Source: Marisimplicoccus sp038147335 (GTDB taxonomy: Bacteria; Bacteroidota; Bacteroidia; Flavobacteriales; Flavobacteriaceae). From it: a DNA stretch of 64,000 nt. Positions 25,779 to 34,770 of the stretch are shown in pieces. Position 1 is the stretch's first letter. Each line of letters opens with the position of its first letter. The position numbers were made by a program, and so were the translations under genes. Where the stretch lies: positions 248,001 through 312,000 of the forward strand of contig JAYQTK010000006.1 in assembly GCA_038147335.1 (NCBI GenBank). The letters are read 5' to 3'. The notes beneath the pieces were generated by a model. The model did not search any database, was not told where the DNA came from, and saw nothing but the letters and a program-made list of their open reading frames with translations.

Positions 25779-27074
25779 TTATGAAATTGACCTATGTGTT
25801 GGACCGTTATATATCTGTCTTGGTCTTCCAATTGGATTTTTAGAGTCTCTCATTTCTTTCCACTGAGCAATCCAACCAGGTATTCTTCCTAGAGCAAACA
25901 TAACTGTAAACATTTCGGTAGGAATACCTAAAGCTCTGTAAATAATACCAGAGTAGAAGTCCACATTTGGATATAATTTTTTTTCAATAAAGTATTCATC
26001 GTTTAATGCTTTTTCTTCAATTGATTTAGCAATTTCAAGTATTGGATCATCAATACCAAGATCATTAAGAACTTGATCAGCAGCTTTTTTAATTATTTTT
26101 GCTCTAGGATCAAAGTTCTTATAAACCCTATGACCAAATCCCATCAATCTAAATGGATCAGACTTATCTTTTGCTTTGTCAATATATTTATCAATATCCG
26201 AACCATCATTTTTAATCAACTCTAGCATCTCAATTACAGCTTGATTAGCACCTCCATGTAATCTTCCCCAAAGGGCAGAAATTCCTGCAGATATTGATGC
26301 ATATAAACCAGCATATGATGATCCTACTATTCTTACAGTTGATGTTGAACAATTTTGTTCGTGATCAGCGTGAAGAATCAAGAGTGTGTTCAAAGCATTA
26401 ACAATTATATCATTTTGCTTATAATCTTGATTTGGCTTAGCAAACATCATATACGCAATATTTTCTGTATACTCTAAATTATTGTTACTATAATTTAAAG
26501 GCAAACCTTTGATTTTTCTTAACGTCCAAGATGACATAATAGGAAACTTTGCAAGAAGTCTGATTGTAGATAAATACATTTTATCTTTTTCTGTTGTACC
26601 TGCAGTATCTTTTAATGAAATTTTTGTTTCATTTAAAGGGTTAAATGCAATCAAAGCAGATGTAAGAGAGGATAATACACCCATTGGATGAGCAGATTTA
26701 GGGAAACTTTTAAAGATTTGCTTAAGATCTTCATCTACAAGGGCTTCTTCTCTAATATCCTCTTGAAACTTTTGTATCTCTGACTTTGATGGTAAATCTC
26801 CATAAATTAAAAGATAAGCAACCTCTAAGAAAGATTTTTTTTGACATAATTCATCAACAGAGTAGCCTCTGTATCTTAAAACACCATTCTCTCCGTCAAG
26901 GTAAGTTATTTCACTTATACAATGACCTGTGTTTTTATAGCCTGGATCATAGGTAATCAAACCAGTTTCTGATCTTAATTGATTTATATCAATTGCCTCT
27001 TCATTTTCAGATCCAGTAATTACAGGAAATGTATAAGATTTTCCATCAAATTCAATTTTTGCAGATTTTCCCAT
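25779..27074 (-). CDS. gltA: Citrate synthase
   Basis: The enzyme condenses acetyl-CoA with oxaloacetate, the entry step of the TCA cycle. Its 431 residues fit the hexameric bacterial type. Catalytic regions seen are LILHADHEQNCSTSTVR (His), GFGHRVYKNFDPRAKI (His) and the Asp in PNVDFYSGI. The end has GWIAQWKEMRDSKNPIGRPRQIY. A TAAATTTG promoter element lies 16 bases upstream, and an AT-rich terminator of eno lies just beyond that, so gltA-argS looks like its own unit. Confidence 0.97.
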   Translation of the reverse strand: MGKSAKIEFDGKSYTFPVITGSENEEAIDINQLRSETGLITYDPGYKNTGHCISEITYLDGENGVLRYRGYSVDELCQKKSFLEVAYLLIYGDLPSKSEIQKFQEDIREEALVDEDLKQIFKSFPKSAHPMGVLSSLTSALIAFNPLNETKISLKDTAGTTEKDKMYLSTIRLLAKFPIMSSWTLRKIKGLPLNYSNNNLEYTENIAYMMFAKPNQDYKQNDIIVNALNTLLILHADHEQNCSTSTVRIVGSSYAGLYASISAGISALWGRLHGGANQAVIEMLELIKNDGSDIDKYIDKAKDKSDPFRLMGFGHRVYKNFDPRAKIIKKAADQVLNDLGIDDPILEIAKSIEEKALNDEYFIEKKLYPNVDFYSGIIYRALGIPTEMFTVMFALGRIPGWIAQWKEMRDSKNPIGRPRQIYNGPTHRSIS

Positions 27075-27089
27075 AATTAGGTGTTTCTA

Positions 27090-27097
27090 CAAATTTA
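27090..27097 (-). promoter_or_regulatory. Putative gltA promoter -7 element (TAAATTTG)
   Basis: The minus strand reads TAAATTTG, matching TAnnTTTG, between the end of eno and the ATG of gltA. Confidence 0.45.
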
Positions 27098-27114
27098 ATT
27101 TACCTGCAGTTAAG

Positions 27115-27141
27115 AAAAAAATTAATTAAAATTTAAATTAA
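27115..27141 (-). terminator. Possible AT-rich terminator of eno
   Basis: On the minus strand TTAATT and AATTAA form a 6-bp all-AT stem with an 8-base loop, followed by seven T. It overlaps the eno stop codon. The stem is weak on its own, so the call is tentative. Confidence 0.35.
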
Positions 27142-28433
27142 GAAAGCTTTAAATTAAATGCCTCTTTTCCAAGAAATTTTGCATTTTCGCCAAGCTCTTC
27201 CTCTATCCTTAGTAATTGATTGTATTTTGACATTCTATCACTTCTTGACATTGAACCAGTTTTAATCTGACCAGTGTTAAAAGCTACACAAAGGTCTGCG
27301 ATAGTAGAATCTTCAGTTTCACCTGATCTATGAGAAATTACTGAGGTAAAATTATTTTCAGATGCAAGATTAATTGAAGAGATAGTTTCAGATAATGATC
27401 CAACTTGATTAAATTTTATAAGAATAGAATTTCCAATTTTTTCATTTATTCCTTTAGACAATCTATTTAAATCAGTTACAAAAAGATCGTCCCCAACAAG
27501 TTGAACTTTATCACCAATTTTTTCTGTCAAGAGCTTCCAACCGTCCCAATCATTTTCATCCATTCCATCCTCTATTGAAATTATTGGATATTTTTCACAT
27601 AATTCAACTAAGAAATCAACTTGTTCATTAGAATTTAACTTAGTTGAATTATTTTTTTCAAATATTGAATAGTCATAATATCCATCTTTGTAAAATTCTG
27701 ATGATGCACAATCTAAAGCTATCATTACATCTTTTTTCATCTCATATCCTGCTTTATTTACTGCTTCAATAATTGTATTTATTGCGTCTTCAGTACCATC
27801 TAGTTCTGGAGCAAATCCACCTTCATCACCAACAGCTGTTGAAAGACCTCTTGATTTCAGAATGGACTTTAGATTATGAAAAACTTCATTACCAATCTGT
27901 AAAGCATTAGTAAAACTTTTTGCTCCAACAGGAACAATCATAAACTCTTGAAATGAAATTGGTGAGTCAGAATGACTTCCACCGTTAATTATGTTCATAA
28001 GTGGGACAGGCAAAACATTTGAATTTGAATCACCTAAATATTTAAAAAGAGATATATTCTTTTCATTAGCAGCAGCCTTTGAAACAGCTAGAGAAACTGA
28101 GAGAATAGCATTTGCTCCAAGTTTAGATTTATTATTCGTACCATCTAGTTTAATCATTTTTTCATCAATAAGTTTCTGATCAAAAATTGATAGGTTATTT
28201 AATTCTTTTGAAATAATTTCATTTACATTTTTCACAGCATTAAAAACAGATTTACCCATATATGAGTCCAATCCATCTCTTAATTCTACAGACTCATGTT
28301 CACCCGTAGATGCACCAGATGGGACAGCAGCCCTTCCAATTACATTGTTTGTGGTGATTACATCAGTTTCAACTGTAGGATTTCCTCTTGAGTCAAAAAT
28401 CTGCCTCGATACTATTTTTTTTATTTTAGTCAT
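27138..28433 (-). CDS. eno: Enolase
   Basis: The enzyme interconverts 2-phosphoglycerate and phosphoenolpyruvate. It has 431 residues. The N-terminal motif is SRQIFDSRGNPTVE; PSGASTGEHE carries the mobile loop. Magnesium ligands lie in ALDCASSEF, SIEDGMDENDW and LVGDDLFVT, and the catalytic Lys is in ILIKFNQVGSL. The end reads ISHRSGETEDSTIADL. It sits 3 bases downstream of carA, so carA and eno are probably one transcript. Confidence 0.98.
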   Translation of the reverse strand: MTKIKKIVSRQIFDSRGNPTVETDVITTNNVIGRAAVPSGASTGEHESVELRDGLDSYMGKSVFNAVKNVNEIISKELNNLSIFDQKLIDEKMIKLDGTNNKSKLGANAILSVSLAVSKAAANEKNISLFKYLGDSNSNVLPVPLMNIINGGSHSDSPISFQEFMIVPVGAKSFTNALQIGNEVFHNLKSILKSRGLSTAVGDEGGFAPELDGTEDAINTIIEAVNKAGYEMKKDVMIALDCASSEFYKDGYYDYSIFEKNNSTKLNSNEQVDFLVELCEKYPIISIEDGMDENDWDGWKLLTEKIGDKVQLVGDDLFVTDLNRLSKGINEKIGNSILIKFNQVGSLSETISSINLASENNFTSVISHRSGETEDSTIADLCVAFNTGQIKTGSMSRSDRMSKYNQLLRIEEELGENAKFLGKEAFNLKLS

Positions 28434-28436
28434 TGG

Positions 28437-29531
28437 TTAATTTAGTTTTGATAAGAATTGATCAAATAAATAATTTCCATCATTAGGGCCAGGACCAGCC
28501 TCAGGATGATATTGAACAGAAAAACAATTCTTAGATTTTATTTCAAGACCAGCGACTGTTTGATCATTCAAATGTTTATGTGAGATTTTAACTGACTTGT
28601 TAGCAACAGCAGTATCATAATCAACAGCAAAACCATGATTTTGAGATGTTATTTCTCCTTTACCAGTATTGATGTTTAAAACAGGGTGATTAATACCTCT
28701 ATGTCCATTAAACATTTTATATGTTTTTATATTATTAGCTAGTGCAATAACTTGATGACCAAGACAGATACCAAATAATGGATAATTTTTTTCAAGAATT
28801 TCTTTTGTTGTTTCTATAACTGTTTTTAATGGTTCAGGATCACCAGGACCATTTGAAAGGAAAAATCCATTAGGTTTAAATTTTAGCATTTGATCAAGAC
28901 TTGAATCATATGGAAAAACTTTAACAAATAGATCTCTTTTAACAAAATTATCAAGTATATTCTTTTTAATTCCCAAGTCAATTACTGCTAACCTTTTATT
29001 AGATTGTTTATTTCCAATTTCATAAGGTTCTTTTGTAGAAACTTTAGATGCAAGTTCTAATCCATTCATACTTGGAAAATTGCTAAGTTTTTTCTTGATA
29101 TCTGAAATTTTATCAACCTCTGTAGTTATAGCAGCATTCATTGCTCCATTATCTCTTATATATCTTACAAGAGCTCTAGTATCAACATCACATAAAGTAA
29201 CTAGTTTATTTGATTCAAACCATTTTTTAATTGATTCAGAGTTTGATCTTGAGTTTACAGAACTAAAATTTTTACAAATTAGTCCACTGATATAAATTTT
29301 ATTTGATTGAGATTCTGACATTTTGATACCGTAGTTTCCAATATGAGAAGTTGTAGTTACCATAATTTGTCCAAAATAAGATGGATCAGTAAATATTTCT
29401 TGATATCCAGTTACTCCAGTATTAAAACAGATTTCACCAAAAGAAGTGCCATTGATTCCGGTAGAACGACCATAAAAAATCGTACCATCAGCTAACAGTA
29501 CGAGTCCTTTTTTCCTTTTTTTGTAAGTCAT
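28437..29531 (-). CDS. carA: Carbamoyl-phosphate synthase small (glutaminase) subunit
   Basis: The subunit releases ammonia from glutamine and passes it to CarB. It has 364 residues from the ATG at 29531 (MTYKKRKKGLVLLADG). A longer reading from 29576 would put codons inside the rplQ terminator hairpin and adds 15 residues without family similarity, so it is rejected. The N-terminal half has the FYGRSTGINGTSFGEICFNTGVTGYQE region; the class I glutaminase half has nucleophile Cys in FGICLGHQVIA and His/Glu in QYHPEAGPGPND. carB is far away, near the window start. Confidence 0.95.
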   Translation of the reverse strand: MTYKKRKKGLVLLADGTIFYGRSTGINGTSFGEICFNTGVTGYQEIFTDPSYFGQIMVTTTSHIGNYGIKMSESQSNKIYISGLICKNFSSVNSRSNSESIKKWFESNKLVTLCDVDTRALVRYIRDNGAMNAAITTEVDKISDIKKKLSNFPSMNGLELASKVSTKEPYEIGNKQSNKRLAVIDLGIKKNILDNFVKRDLFVKVFPYDSSLDQMLKFKPNGFFLSNGPGDPEPLKTVIETTKEILEKNYPLFGICLGHQVIALANNIKTYKMFNGHRGINHPVLNINTGKGEITSQNHGFAVDYDTAVANKSVKISHKHLNDQTVAGLEIKSKNCFSVQYHPEAGPGPNDGNYLFDQFLSKLN

Positions 29532-29551
29532 TTCGGAAAGTAAAATTACAT

Positions 29552-29582
29552 AAAAAAAGGACATATGAAAATACATATGTCC
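29552..29582 (-). terminator. Rho-independent terminator of the ribosomal superoperon (after rplQ)
   Basis: GGACATATG and CATATGTCC (plus-strand 29559-29567 and 29574-29582) form a 9-bp stem with a 6-base loop. On the minus strand a seven-T run follows (A-run at 29552-29558). It lies 30 bases after the rplQ stop and ends the 16.5-kb ribosomal cluster. Confidence 0.88.
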
Positions 29583-29611
29583 TTTTGTTAATTACTTTTT
29601 ATTTAGTGTTA

Positions 29612-30046
29612 TTAAGACTCAGCTTTTTCCTCTGAATCGACCACTTGTTCTTTTGGAGATTCTTTAACTTGTTTTGAGTTATACAGGTTATTAAAATCTA
29701 CAAGCTCGATCATAGCCATTGATGCATTATCTCCCATTCTATTACCTAATTTGATTATTCTTGTATATCCACCTGGTCTATTAGCTACTTTTTGAGCTAT
29801 CTCATCAAATAGAGTCTTAACACCATCCTTATTCCTCAATTTGCTAAAGCATAGTCTTCTATTATGTGTATTATCATTTTTGGACTTGGTAATTAAAGGC
29901 TCAATAAAAATCTTTAAAGCTTTAGCTTTAGTTGATGTAGTAGTAATCCTTTTATGCTCAATTAATGATACTGCCATGTTAGCTAACATAGCTTTTCTAT
30001 GAGCTGACTTTCTACCAAGTTTAATTGTTTTTTTACCGTGTCTCAT
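29612..30046 (-). CDS. rplQ: 50S ribosomal protein L17 with short acidic tail
   Basis: The protein has 144 residues. The L17 core (1-118) starts MRHGKKTIKLGRKSAHRKAMLANM and ends near ELVDF. A tail of about 25 residues (NSKQVKESPKEQVVDSEEKAES) extends beyond the usual end and is charged and acidic at its tip. It is the last gene of the superoperon, three bases after rpoA in its restored frame. Confidence 0.95.
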   Translation of the reverse strand: MRHGKKTIKLGRKSAHRKAMLANMAVSLIEHKRITTTSTKAKALKIFIEPLITKSKNDNTHNRRLCFSKLRNKDGVKTLFDEIAQKVANRPGGYTRIIKLGNRMGDNASMAMIELVDFNNLYNSKQVKESPKEQVVDSEEKAES

Positions 30047-30049
30047 TGT

Positions 30050-31043
30050 TTAATCTTTATCTAGTTTATATTTAGTAAGATCCATACCAAATGATAAACC
30101 TTTTAGTATAACTAATTCTTCTAGCTCTGTTAAAGACTTTCTACCAAAGTTTCTAAACTTCATTAAGTCATTTTTATTAAAAGAAACAAGATCACCTAAT
30201 GTATCAACCTCAGCAGCTTTTAAGACAATTTAAAGCTCTAACAGATAAATCCATATCTATAAGTTTTGTCTTAAGAAGCTGTCTCATATGAAGAGATTCT
30301 TCATCATAAGTCTCAGATTGAGCAATTTCATCTGCCTCAAGAGTAATAAGTTCATCAGAGAATAGCATGAAATGGTGAATAAGTATTTTTGCTGCTTCAG
30401 TAAGAGCATCTTTTGGATGTATAGAACCATCTGTGATTATTTCAAAAACAAGTTTTTCATAATCAGTCTTTTGTTCTACTCTGTAATTTTCTATATCATA
30501 CTTAACATTTTTTATTGGAGTGTAAATTGAGTCAATAGCAATTACCCCAACAGACTCATTATATTTTTTATTTTCTTCAGATGGAACATATCCTCTACCC
30601 TTATCAATGTTTAGCTCAATACTTAGCTTAACATCTTTCTCAAGATTACATATAACAAGGTCAGGGTTAAGAATTTGGAAACCAGATATGAATTTTTGAA
30701 GGTCTGAAGCTTTAAGTACTTTTTGATTCCCAACTATAACATTAATCTTCTCGTTGTCAACATCGTCAATTTGTCTCTTAAGTCTAATTTGCTTTATGTT
30801 TAAGATGATTTCTGTTACATCCTCGACAACTCCTTCAATTGTAGAAAATTCATGATCTACACCTTCAATTTTGATGGATGTAAACGCATAACCTTCTAAA
30901 GAAGATAACAATACTCTTCTAAGAGCGTTACCAATAGTTAAACCATATCCTGGTTCTAAAGGTCTAAATTCGAATTTACCATGAGACTCTGTAGAGTCAA
31001 TCATGATTACTTTATCTGGTTTTTGAAAGTTTAAAATTGCCAT
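30050..31043 (-). CDS. rpoA: RNA polymerase alpha subunit, frame broken by a one-base insertion
   Basis: RpoA assembles RNA polymerase through its N-terminal domain and contacts regulators and DNA through its C-terminal domain. The first frame reads normally from MAILNFQKPDKV through NALRRVLLSS and ends at a TGA after 277 residues (RALNCLKSC). The rest of the C-terminal domain, AEVDTLGDLVSFNKNDLMKF through LTELEELV to YKLDKD, follows in another frame and stops at 30050-30052. Removing one A from the A4 run (TTTT at 30218-30221 on the plus strand) restores LNCLKAAEVDTLGD and a normal 330-residue protein. Because rpoA is essential and both halves are well conserved, a sequencing or assembly error is most likely. 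Confidence 0.93.
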
Positions 31044-31048
31044 ATTTT

Positions 31049-31654
31049 TTATTTTGAGTATAATTCAACAATAAGTTGTTCTTTAATATTTTCAGGAATT
31101 TGTTCTCTTTCTGGAAGAGAAATAAATTCACCTTCAAGACGTTCTCTATTAAATTTTATCCATTCATATTCAGATATATTTTCTCTAAGAGAACTCTCAA
31201 TTGCCTTTAAAGACTTAGATTTCTCTCTTATAGAAACTTTGTCTCCAGGTCTTAAAGTGTATGATGGGATATTAACAATTGATCCATTAACAAGAATATG
31301 TTTGTGAGAGACTAACTGTCTTGCACCATCTCTTGTATTAGATATTCCCATCCTAAATACAACATTATCTAGTCTAGATTCACATAGCTGTAAAAGTAGC
31401 TCACCAGTAATACCTTTTCCTCTATTAGCCTTATCATATATGTTTCTAAACTGCTTTTCAAGAATACCATAAGTATATTTAGCTTTCTGCTTTTCCATAA
31501 GCTGAATTGCATATTCTGATTTTTTGGCTCTTCTTTTTGTATTACCATGTTGCCCCGGTGGGTAATTTTTTTTCTCTAAAGTACGATCCTCACCAAATAA
31601 TGGTTCACCGAACTTTCTAGATATTTTTGTTTTTGGTCCTCTGTATCTTGCCAT
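31049..31654 (-). CDS. rpsD: 30S ribosomal protein S4
   Basis: The protein has 201 residues. N-terminal MARYRGPKTKISRKFGEPLFG lacks the CxxC zinc site found in some S4 proteins, so this is the zinc-free form. The S4 RNA-binding domain (about 93-155) contains ESRLDNVVFRMG and RQLVSHKHILVNG. It nucleates 16S rRNA folding. It lies five bases upstream of rpoA. Confidence 0.98.
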   Translation of the reverse strand: MARYRGPKTKISRKFGEPLFGEDRTLEKKNYPPGQHGNTKRRAKKSEYAIQLMEKQKAKYTYGILEKQFRNIYDKANRGKGITGELLLQLCESRLDNVVFRMGISNTRDGARQLVSHKHILVNGSIVNIPSYTLRPGDKVSIREKSKSLKAIESSLRENISEYEWIKFNRERLEGEFISLPEREQIPENIKEQLIVELYSK

Positions 31655-31668
31655 TTAAATTCTATTTA

Positions 31669-32052
31669 TTAAACTCTTCTTCTTTTAGGTGGTCTACATC
31701 CGTTATGTGGCATTGGAGTAACATCAACAATTTCAGAAACTTCTAGTCCATTATTATGTAAAGTTCTAATAGCTGATTCTCTTCCATTTCCAGGTCCTTT
31801 TACTAAAACTTTAATTCTTCTAACACCAGCATCATGAGCGATTTTAGCTGCATCCTCCGCGGCAGTTTGAGCAGCAAATGGAGTATTCTTCTTAGAACCC
31901 CTAAAACCCATTTTTCCAGCTGAAGACCATGATATAACTTCACCTTTTAAATTAGTAATTGATATAATAATGTTATTGAATGAAGCATTTATATGAGCTT
32001 CACCAGATGTATCAACAATTACTTTTCTTTTTTTACTAGTAGATTTTGCCAT
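31669..32052 (-). CDS. rpsK: 30S ribosomal protein S11
   Basis: The protein has 127 residues. Family landmarks are GEAHINASFNNIIISITN, KNTPFAAQTAAEDAAK and the basic C-terminus DVTPMPHNGCRPPKRRRV. It lines the platform of the 30S subunit near the mRNA exit, where Bacteroidota ribosomes hide the anti-Shine-Dalgarno. It lies two bases after rpsM. Confidence 0.98.
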   Translation of the reverse strand: MAKSTSKKRKVIVDTSGEAHINASFNNIIISITNLKGEVISWSSAGKMGFRGSKKNTPFAAQTAAEDAAKIAHDAGVRRIKVLVKGPGNGRESAIRTLHNNGLEVSEIVDVTPMPHNGCRPPKRRRV

Positions 32053-32054
32053 AA

Positions 32055-32429
32055 TTATTTAGTTGCTTTTTTCTTATTAGCTACAGTTTTTCTTTTTCCT
32101 TTTCTTGTTCTGGAATTATTTTTTGTTCTTTGACCTCTTAGTGGTAAACCAGTTCTATGTCTAATACCTCTAAAACTCCCAATATCCATTAATCTTTTAA
32201 TGTTTAATTGTGTCTCTGATCTTAACTCACCTTCAATTTGAAGTTTTCCAACAACATCCCTTACACTAGCAATATCTTTATCATCCCAATCAGAAACTTT
32301 CTTATTTAAATCAACTTTAGCTTCTTCTAAGATTGTTAATGCAAGGCTTCTACCTATTCCATATATGTAGGTTAAAGCTATTGCTCCTCTTTTATCCTTT
32401 GGTATATCTATTCCTGAAATTCTTGCCAT
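32055..32429 (-). CDS. rpsM: 30S ribosomal protein S13
   Basis: The protein has 124 residues. MARISGIDIPKDKRGAIALTYIYGIG at the start and GIRHRTGLPLRGQRTK in the C-terminal part identify S13, which forms the head-to-50S bridge and touches P-site tRNA. The C-terminus is very lysine-rich. Confidence 0.98.
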   Translation of the reverse strand: MARISGIDIPKDKRGAIALTYIYGIGRSLALTILEEAKVDLNKKVSDWDDKDIASVRDVVGKLQIEGELRSETQLNIKRLMDIGSFRGIRHRTGLPLRGQRTKNNSRTRKGKRKTVANKKKATK

Positions 32430-32431
32430 AA

Positions 32432-32548
32432 TTAACCTTGTCTTTGTTTAAATCGTGGATTTTTTTTATTAATTACATATAATCGACCTTTCCTTCTGAC
32501 GATTTTACATTCACTACTTCTTTTCTTTATTGATGCTCTTACTTTCAT
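32432..32548 (-). CDS. rpmJ: 50S ribosomal protein L36, zinc-free form
   Basis: A 38-residue protein reads MKVRASIKKRSSECKIVRRK, then GRLYVINKKNPRFKQRQG. Start ATG is at 32546-32548 and stop TAA at 32432-32434. Of the four zinc ligands (three Cys and one His) of classic L36 only C14 remains, so it is the zinc-independent type. It sits between infA and rpsM, the normal place. Confidence 0.96.
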   Translation of the reverse strand: MKVRASIKKRSSECKIVRRKGRLYVINKKNPRFKQRQG

Positions 32549-32555
32549 AATATTT

Positions 32556-32771
32556 TTACATTCTAAATGTTATTCTTGCCTTTGTCAAATCATATGGACT
32601 CATTTCAAGTTTTACTTTATCACCTGGAAGAAGCTTTATATAATGCAAACGCATCTTACCAGAAATATGAGCAGTAACAACATGTCCATTCTCAAGTTCT
32701 ACTCTAAACATAGCGTTAGAAAGAGCCTCTATAATTTTACCTTCTTGTTCTATAGATTTCTGTTTAGCCAT
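32556..32771 (-). CDS. infA: Translation initiation factor IF-1
   Basis: A 71-residue S1/OB-fold protein with MAKQKSIEQEGKIIEALSNAMF and GHVVTAHISGKMRLHYIKLLPGD in pieces. It occupies the A site during initiation. It is one base after secY. Confidence 0.98.
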   Translation of the reverse strand: MAKQKSIEQEGKIIEALSNAMFRVELENGHVVTAHISGKMRLHYIKLLPGDKVKLEMSPYDLTKARITFRM

Positions 32772-32772
32772 A

Positions 32773-34125
32773 TTATATAGTTGGTTTACTTCTCATTGAA
32801 CCAGATTTCATAAGTCCATCATAATGATGATTAAGTAAATATGCATTTACTTGCTGTATTGTGTCAATAGCAACTCCTACCATAATTAAAAGAGATGTAC
32901 CTCCATAAAAAAGTGCCCAACCTTGTTGCATACCAATTAATTGGACAACTATAGCAGGGAAGATTGCTATAACTGCTAGATAAAGAGATCCAGGAAAAGT
33001 AATATGAGACATCACTGAATCTAAATATTCTGATGTTTCGTTCCCTGGTCGTATACCAGGGACAAATCCACCGCTTCTTTTTAAATCATCTGACATTTTA
33101 TTAGTAGGTACTGTAATAGCAGTATAGAAAAATGTAAAGATTATAACTAGAAGTGCAAATAAAACATTATACCATAATCCAAATATGTCAGAAAAACTTG
33201 CTTGAAGCCACTGACCAATTGATGAGTCACTAAAAACACTACCAATTGTTGCTGGTGCAAACATAAGTGCCTGAGCAAAGATTATTGGCATAACACCTGA
33301 AGCATTAAGCTTTAGGGGTATATATTGTCTTGTAGCCATACCAGGAGATTGAGATCCAGGTACAGAGTTTCTTCTTGCATATTGAACTGGTATTTGTCTT
33401 ACAGCCATAACTAATAGTATTGATAATAGAATAATTACTAACCATACTGCTAGCTCTATAACTACCATTATTAAACCTCCATTACTTTCAGAAACTCTTG
33501 AGACAAGGTTTTGGGTAAATGAAAGTGGTAAAGTAGCAACAATACCAACAGTAATAAGAAGTGATATTCCATTTCCAATTCCTTTGTCTGTTATTTTTTC
33601 ACCTAGCCACATTGCAAAAATACAACCAGTAACTAGAATAATAATTGATGATAGAACGAACATTGGAGTTCTACCAAAAATAAATGCACTATCAGGAACA
33701 CCAAGTGCACTAAGTCCGTATAAATAGGCAGGAGCCTGAACAACACATATAAAGATTGTTAACCATCGAGTAATTTGTGTTATTTTTTTTCTACCACTCT
33801 CACCTTCTTTCTGAAGCTTTTGAAGATATGGAAGAGCTACTCCCATTAATTGAACAACAATAGCTGCTGAAATGTATGGCATAATACCAAGCGCAAATAT
33901 GGATGCATTTGCGAAAGCACCACCAGTGAATGCATTTAATATACCTAATAACCCTCCTCCATCAGATCTTGTTGAAAGATCAGACAAAGCAAGAGAATCA
34001 ACACCAGGAAGCACAACTTGTGCTCCTAATCTGTAGACCAATAATAAACCTAAAGTAAAAAGAATTCTATCTCTTAACTCTTTAATATTATATATATTTT
34101 TTATTATGTCTACTAATTTATTCAC
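32773..34125 (-). CDS. secY: Protein translocase subunit SecY
   Basis: This is the central channel of the Sec translocon, 450 residues with ten membrane helices. Family marks are LGIMPYISAAIVVQL (helix 2), RRNSVPGSQ and the loop SGGFVPGIRPGNETSEYLD near the C-terminal half, which binds SecA and ribosomes. It is located in the spc part of the cluster between infA and rplO. Confidence 0.98.
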   Translation of the reverse strand: MNKLVDIIKNIYNIKELRDRILFTLGLLLVYRLGAQVVLPGVDSLALSDLSTRSDGGGLLGILNAFTGGAFANASIFALGIMPYISAAIVVQLMGVALPYLQKLQKEGESGRKKITQITRWLTIFICVVQAPAYLYGLSALGVPDSAFIFGRTPMFVLSSIIILVTGCIFAMWLGEKITDKGIGNGISLLITVGIVATLPLSFTQNLVSRVSESNGGLIMVVIELAVWLVIILLSILLVMAVRQIPVQYARRNSVPGSQSPGMATRQYIPLKLNASGVMPIIFAQALMFAPATIGSVFSDSSIGQWLQASFSDIFGLWYNVLFALLVIIFTFFYTAITVPTNKMSDDLKRSGGFVPGIRPGNETSEYLDSVMSHITFPGSLYLAVIAIFPAIVVQLIGMQQGWALFYGGTSLLIMVGVAIDTIQQVNAYLLNHHYDGLMKSGSMRSKPTI

Positions 34126-34126
34126 T

Positions 34127-34579
34127 TTATATTTTAGTTATTTTTCCACCAGCCTTTTCAATTAACTTTTCAGCTGATGCAGAAAATTTATGAGCAGCAA
34201 CATTTACAGGAACATCAATTTTTCCTCTGCCTAGAACTTTAATAAGATCACCTTTTTTAGCAATTCTTAACTCAATCATTTTTTCAAAGGTTAAATCTTT
34301 TTTGATTTTTTTATCTTCAACTAAAGTCTGTATATCATCTACGTTAATAGTTTTATATTCAATTCTATTTATATTATTAAAACCAAACTTTGGAATCCTT
34401 CTTTGAAGTGGCATCTGTCCACCTTCAAAACCTATCTTTCTTGAATATCCAGATCTTGATTGAGCACCTTTATGACCTTTTGTTGAGGTACCACCTTTTC
34501 CAGAACCTTGACCTCTACCAAGTCTTTTACCACTTGTCTTATTTGAACCTTTTGCAGGCTTTAAATTATTTAAGCTCAT
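34127..34579 (-). CDS. rplO: 50S ribosomal protein L15
   Basis: The protein has 150 residues. The glycine-rich N-terminal extension KRLGRGQGSGKGGTSTKGHK, and then FEGGQMPLQRRIPKFGF, identify L15, a late-stage 50S assembly protein. It is separated from rpmD by two bases. Confidence 0.98.
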   Translation of the reverse strand: MSLNNLKPAKGSNKTSGKRLGRGQGSGKGGTSTKGHKGAQSRSGYSRKIGFEGGQMPLQRRIPKFGFNNINRIEYKTINVDDIQTLVEDKKIKKDLTFEKMIELRIAKKGDLIKVLGRGKIDVPVNVAAHKFSASAEKLIEKAGGKITKI

Positions 34580-34581
34580 AA

Positions 34582-34770
34582 TTATTTGTTTACAGAATTA
34601 ATCTCTACAAGATGTTTAACTTTATCTATCATGCCAGAAATTGATGGGCTTAACTCATGCTCAACTTCCATTCCAATTTTCCTTAAGCCTAAAGCTCTGA
34701 GAGTTCTCTTTTGAGACTCTAGTCTTTTAATCGTACTTCTTACTTGTTTAATTCTAACTTTCTTGCTCAT
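34582..34770 (-). CDS. rpmD: 50S ribosomal protein L30
   Basis: The protein has 62 residues with the L30 fold: KVRIKQVRSTIKR, LRALGLRKIGMEVE. Its start overlaps the end of rpsE by four bases (ATGA), implying translational coupling. Confidence 0.96.
   Translation of the reverse strand: MSKKVRIKQVRSTIKRLESQKRTLRALGLRKIGMEVEHELSPSISGMIDKVKHLVEINSVNK

Noticed and set aside
29532..29576. A longer CarA starting at 29576
   Set aside because: The extra codons fall across the rplQ terminator hairpin and add no family similarity; the ATG at 29531 fits the family start.
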